The notes below the pieces were generated by a model. That model was not told where the DNA came from, did not search any database, and saw only the letters and a list, made by a program, of their open reading frames with translations. The translations under genes and the position numbers were made by a program. From Planctomycetota bacterium (GTDB taxonomy: Bacteria > Planctomycetota > Phycisphaerae > Sedimentisphaerales > Anaerobacaceae), in the NCBI GenBank assembly GCA_030605475.1, contig JAUWIG010000026.1, positions 1 to 44,175 on the forward strand: 44,175 bases of DNA, given 5' to 3'. Shown here one piece after another: positions 43,841-44,175 of this stretch; the stretch's first letter is position 1, and every line of letters begins with the position of its first letter.

Positions 43841-43870
43841 GCAAAGATTTCGACAAATCATACCCGCAAT
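43841..43870 (+). repeat. Copy 2 of the GCAAAGATTTCGACAAA block
   Basis: GCAAAGATTTCGACAAATCA followed by TACCCGCAAT, matching 9413-9442. Confidence 0.7.
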
Positions 43871-43882
43871 ACCCAGTCCTCA

Positions 43883-44175
43883 CATCCAGCCTTGTCCGCC
43901 GTAGGCGGAATCCAGCACCGAGCAACTACCCACCACCCACACCACCCAAAACCGCAAGCATCAAAACAATACTTAAGTATATACGCAATTACTTAAGTAA
44001 CCACCACCATTTAACCAATTCACCACTCACCATTCACCCACTCACCCCGAGCATCAAGCCTTGTCCGCCGTAGGCGGAATCCAGCACCGAGCAACTACCT
44101 ACCACCCACACCACCCAAAACCGCAAGCATCAAAACAATACTTAAGTATATACGCAATTACTTAAGTAACCACCA
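43883..44175 (+). repeat. 169-bp tandem repeat running off the right edge
   Basis: Unit 1 (43883-44051) and unit 2 (44052 to the window end, 124 nt seen) are almost identical; differences include CATCCAGCC/CATCAAGCC and CTACCC/CTACCT. Each unit contains the hairpin GTCCGCCGTAGGCGGA, the CACCACCCACACCACCCA word series and an ACTTAAGT pair (43971/43991 and 44140/44160). No frame of note is inside. Further units may lie beyond the window. Confidence 0.9.

Overview
The window looks like a chromosomal segment of an anaerobic, polysaccharide-degrading planctomycete, probably class Phycisphaerae and close to Sedimentisphaerales. This placement is inferred from the 16S rRNA style, an orphan PEP-CTERM tail, a secreted pectate lyase with planctomycete-type FN3-like/dockerin-like modules, a V-type ATPase operon, and abundant short palindromic repeats. 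No database search was possible.

Layout. (1) Positions 1-530 are the 3' third of a 16S rRNA gene with a helix-44 extension of about 97 nt. An intrinsic terminator follows instead of an ITS/23S. (2) 0.7-9 kb is an accessory, partly decayed region. It holds a sodium:solute symporter, small conserved-looking genes, a Yip1-like membrane protein, and an AT-rich island on the minus strand (DUF2971 protein, beta-class DNA methyltransferase, unknown partner protein). It also holds several gene remnants: the start of a dam-type methylase, two other short gene starts, and an orphan PEP-CTERM tail. (3) 9-10.1 kb is non-coding, made of layered short repeats including a 10-bp-phased T-tract array. (4) 10.1-18.5 kb has miaB, a radical SAM protein, an APC permease fused to a PTS EIIA domain, and a 1177-aa pectate lyase. 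(5) 18.8-30 kb is a complete V-type ATPase operon in the order H-I-K-E-C-[ankyrin lipoprotein]-F-A-B-D, preceded by malate dehydrogenase. The proteolipid carries the ligand residues of a Na+-type rotor. (6) 30.3-37.5 kb has an MBL-fold hydrolase, a cytochrome c maturation cluster (CXXXY-type CcmE, a CcmA-CcmB fusion, CcmC), an FHA-GAF protein, a PEBP-like lipoprotein and an AzgA-type purine permease. (7) 37.7-44.2 kb has queG, whose reading frame runs through two clusters of palindromic repeats. It also has a queG 3' fragment, two orphan RHS core/tip cassettes each followed by membrane-protein genes, a repeat-containing secreted or anchored protein, and a 169-bp tandem repeat.

How the parts fit. 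The V-ATPase, symporter and CcmABCE fit an anaerobe running Na+ energetics and making c-type cytochromes. The pectate lyase points to plant or algal polysaccharide degradation. Two start modes coexist. Many genes have clear Shine-Dalgarno sites, while several have a -10 box only 6-9 nt before the start codon, which suggests leaderless or nearly leaderless mRNAs. The most unusual signals are the in-frame repeat load of queG, the enlarged 16S helix 44, the ACTTAAGT palindrome pairs spaced exactly 20 bp, and the RHS tip cassettes.
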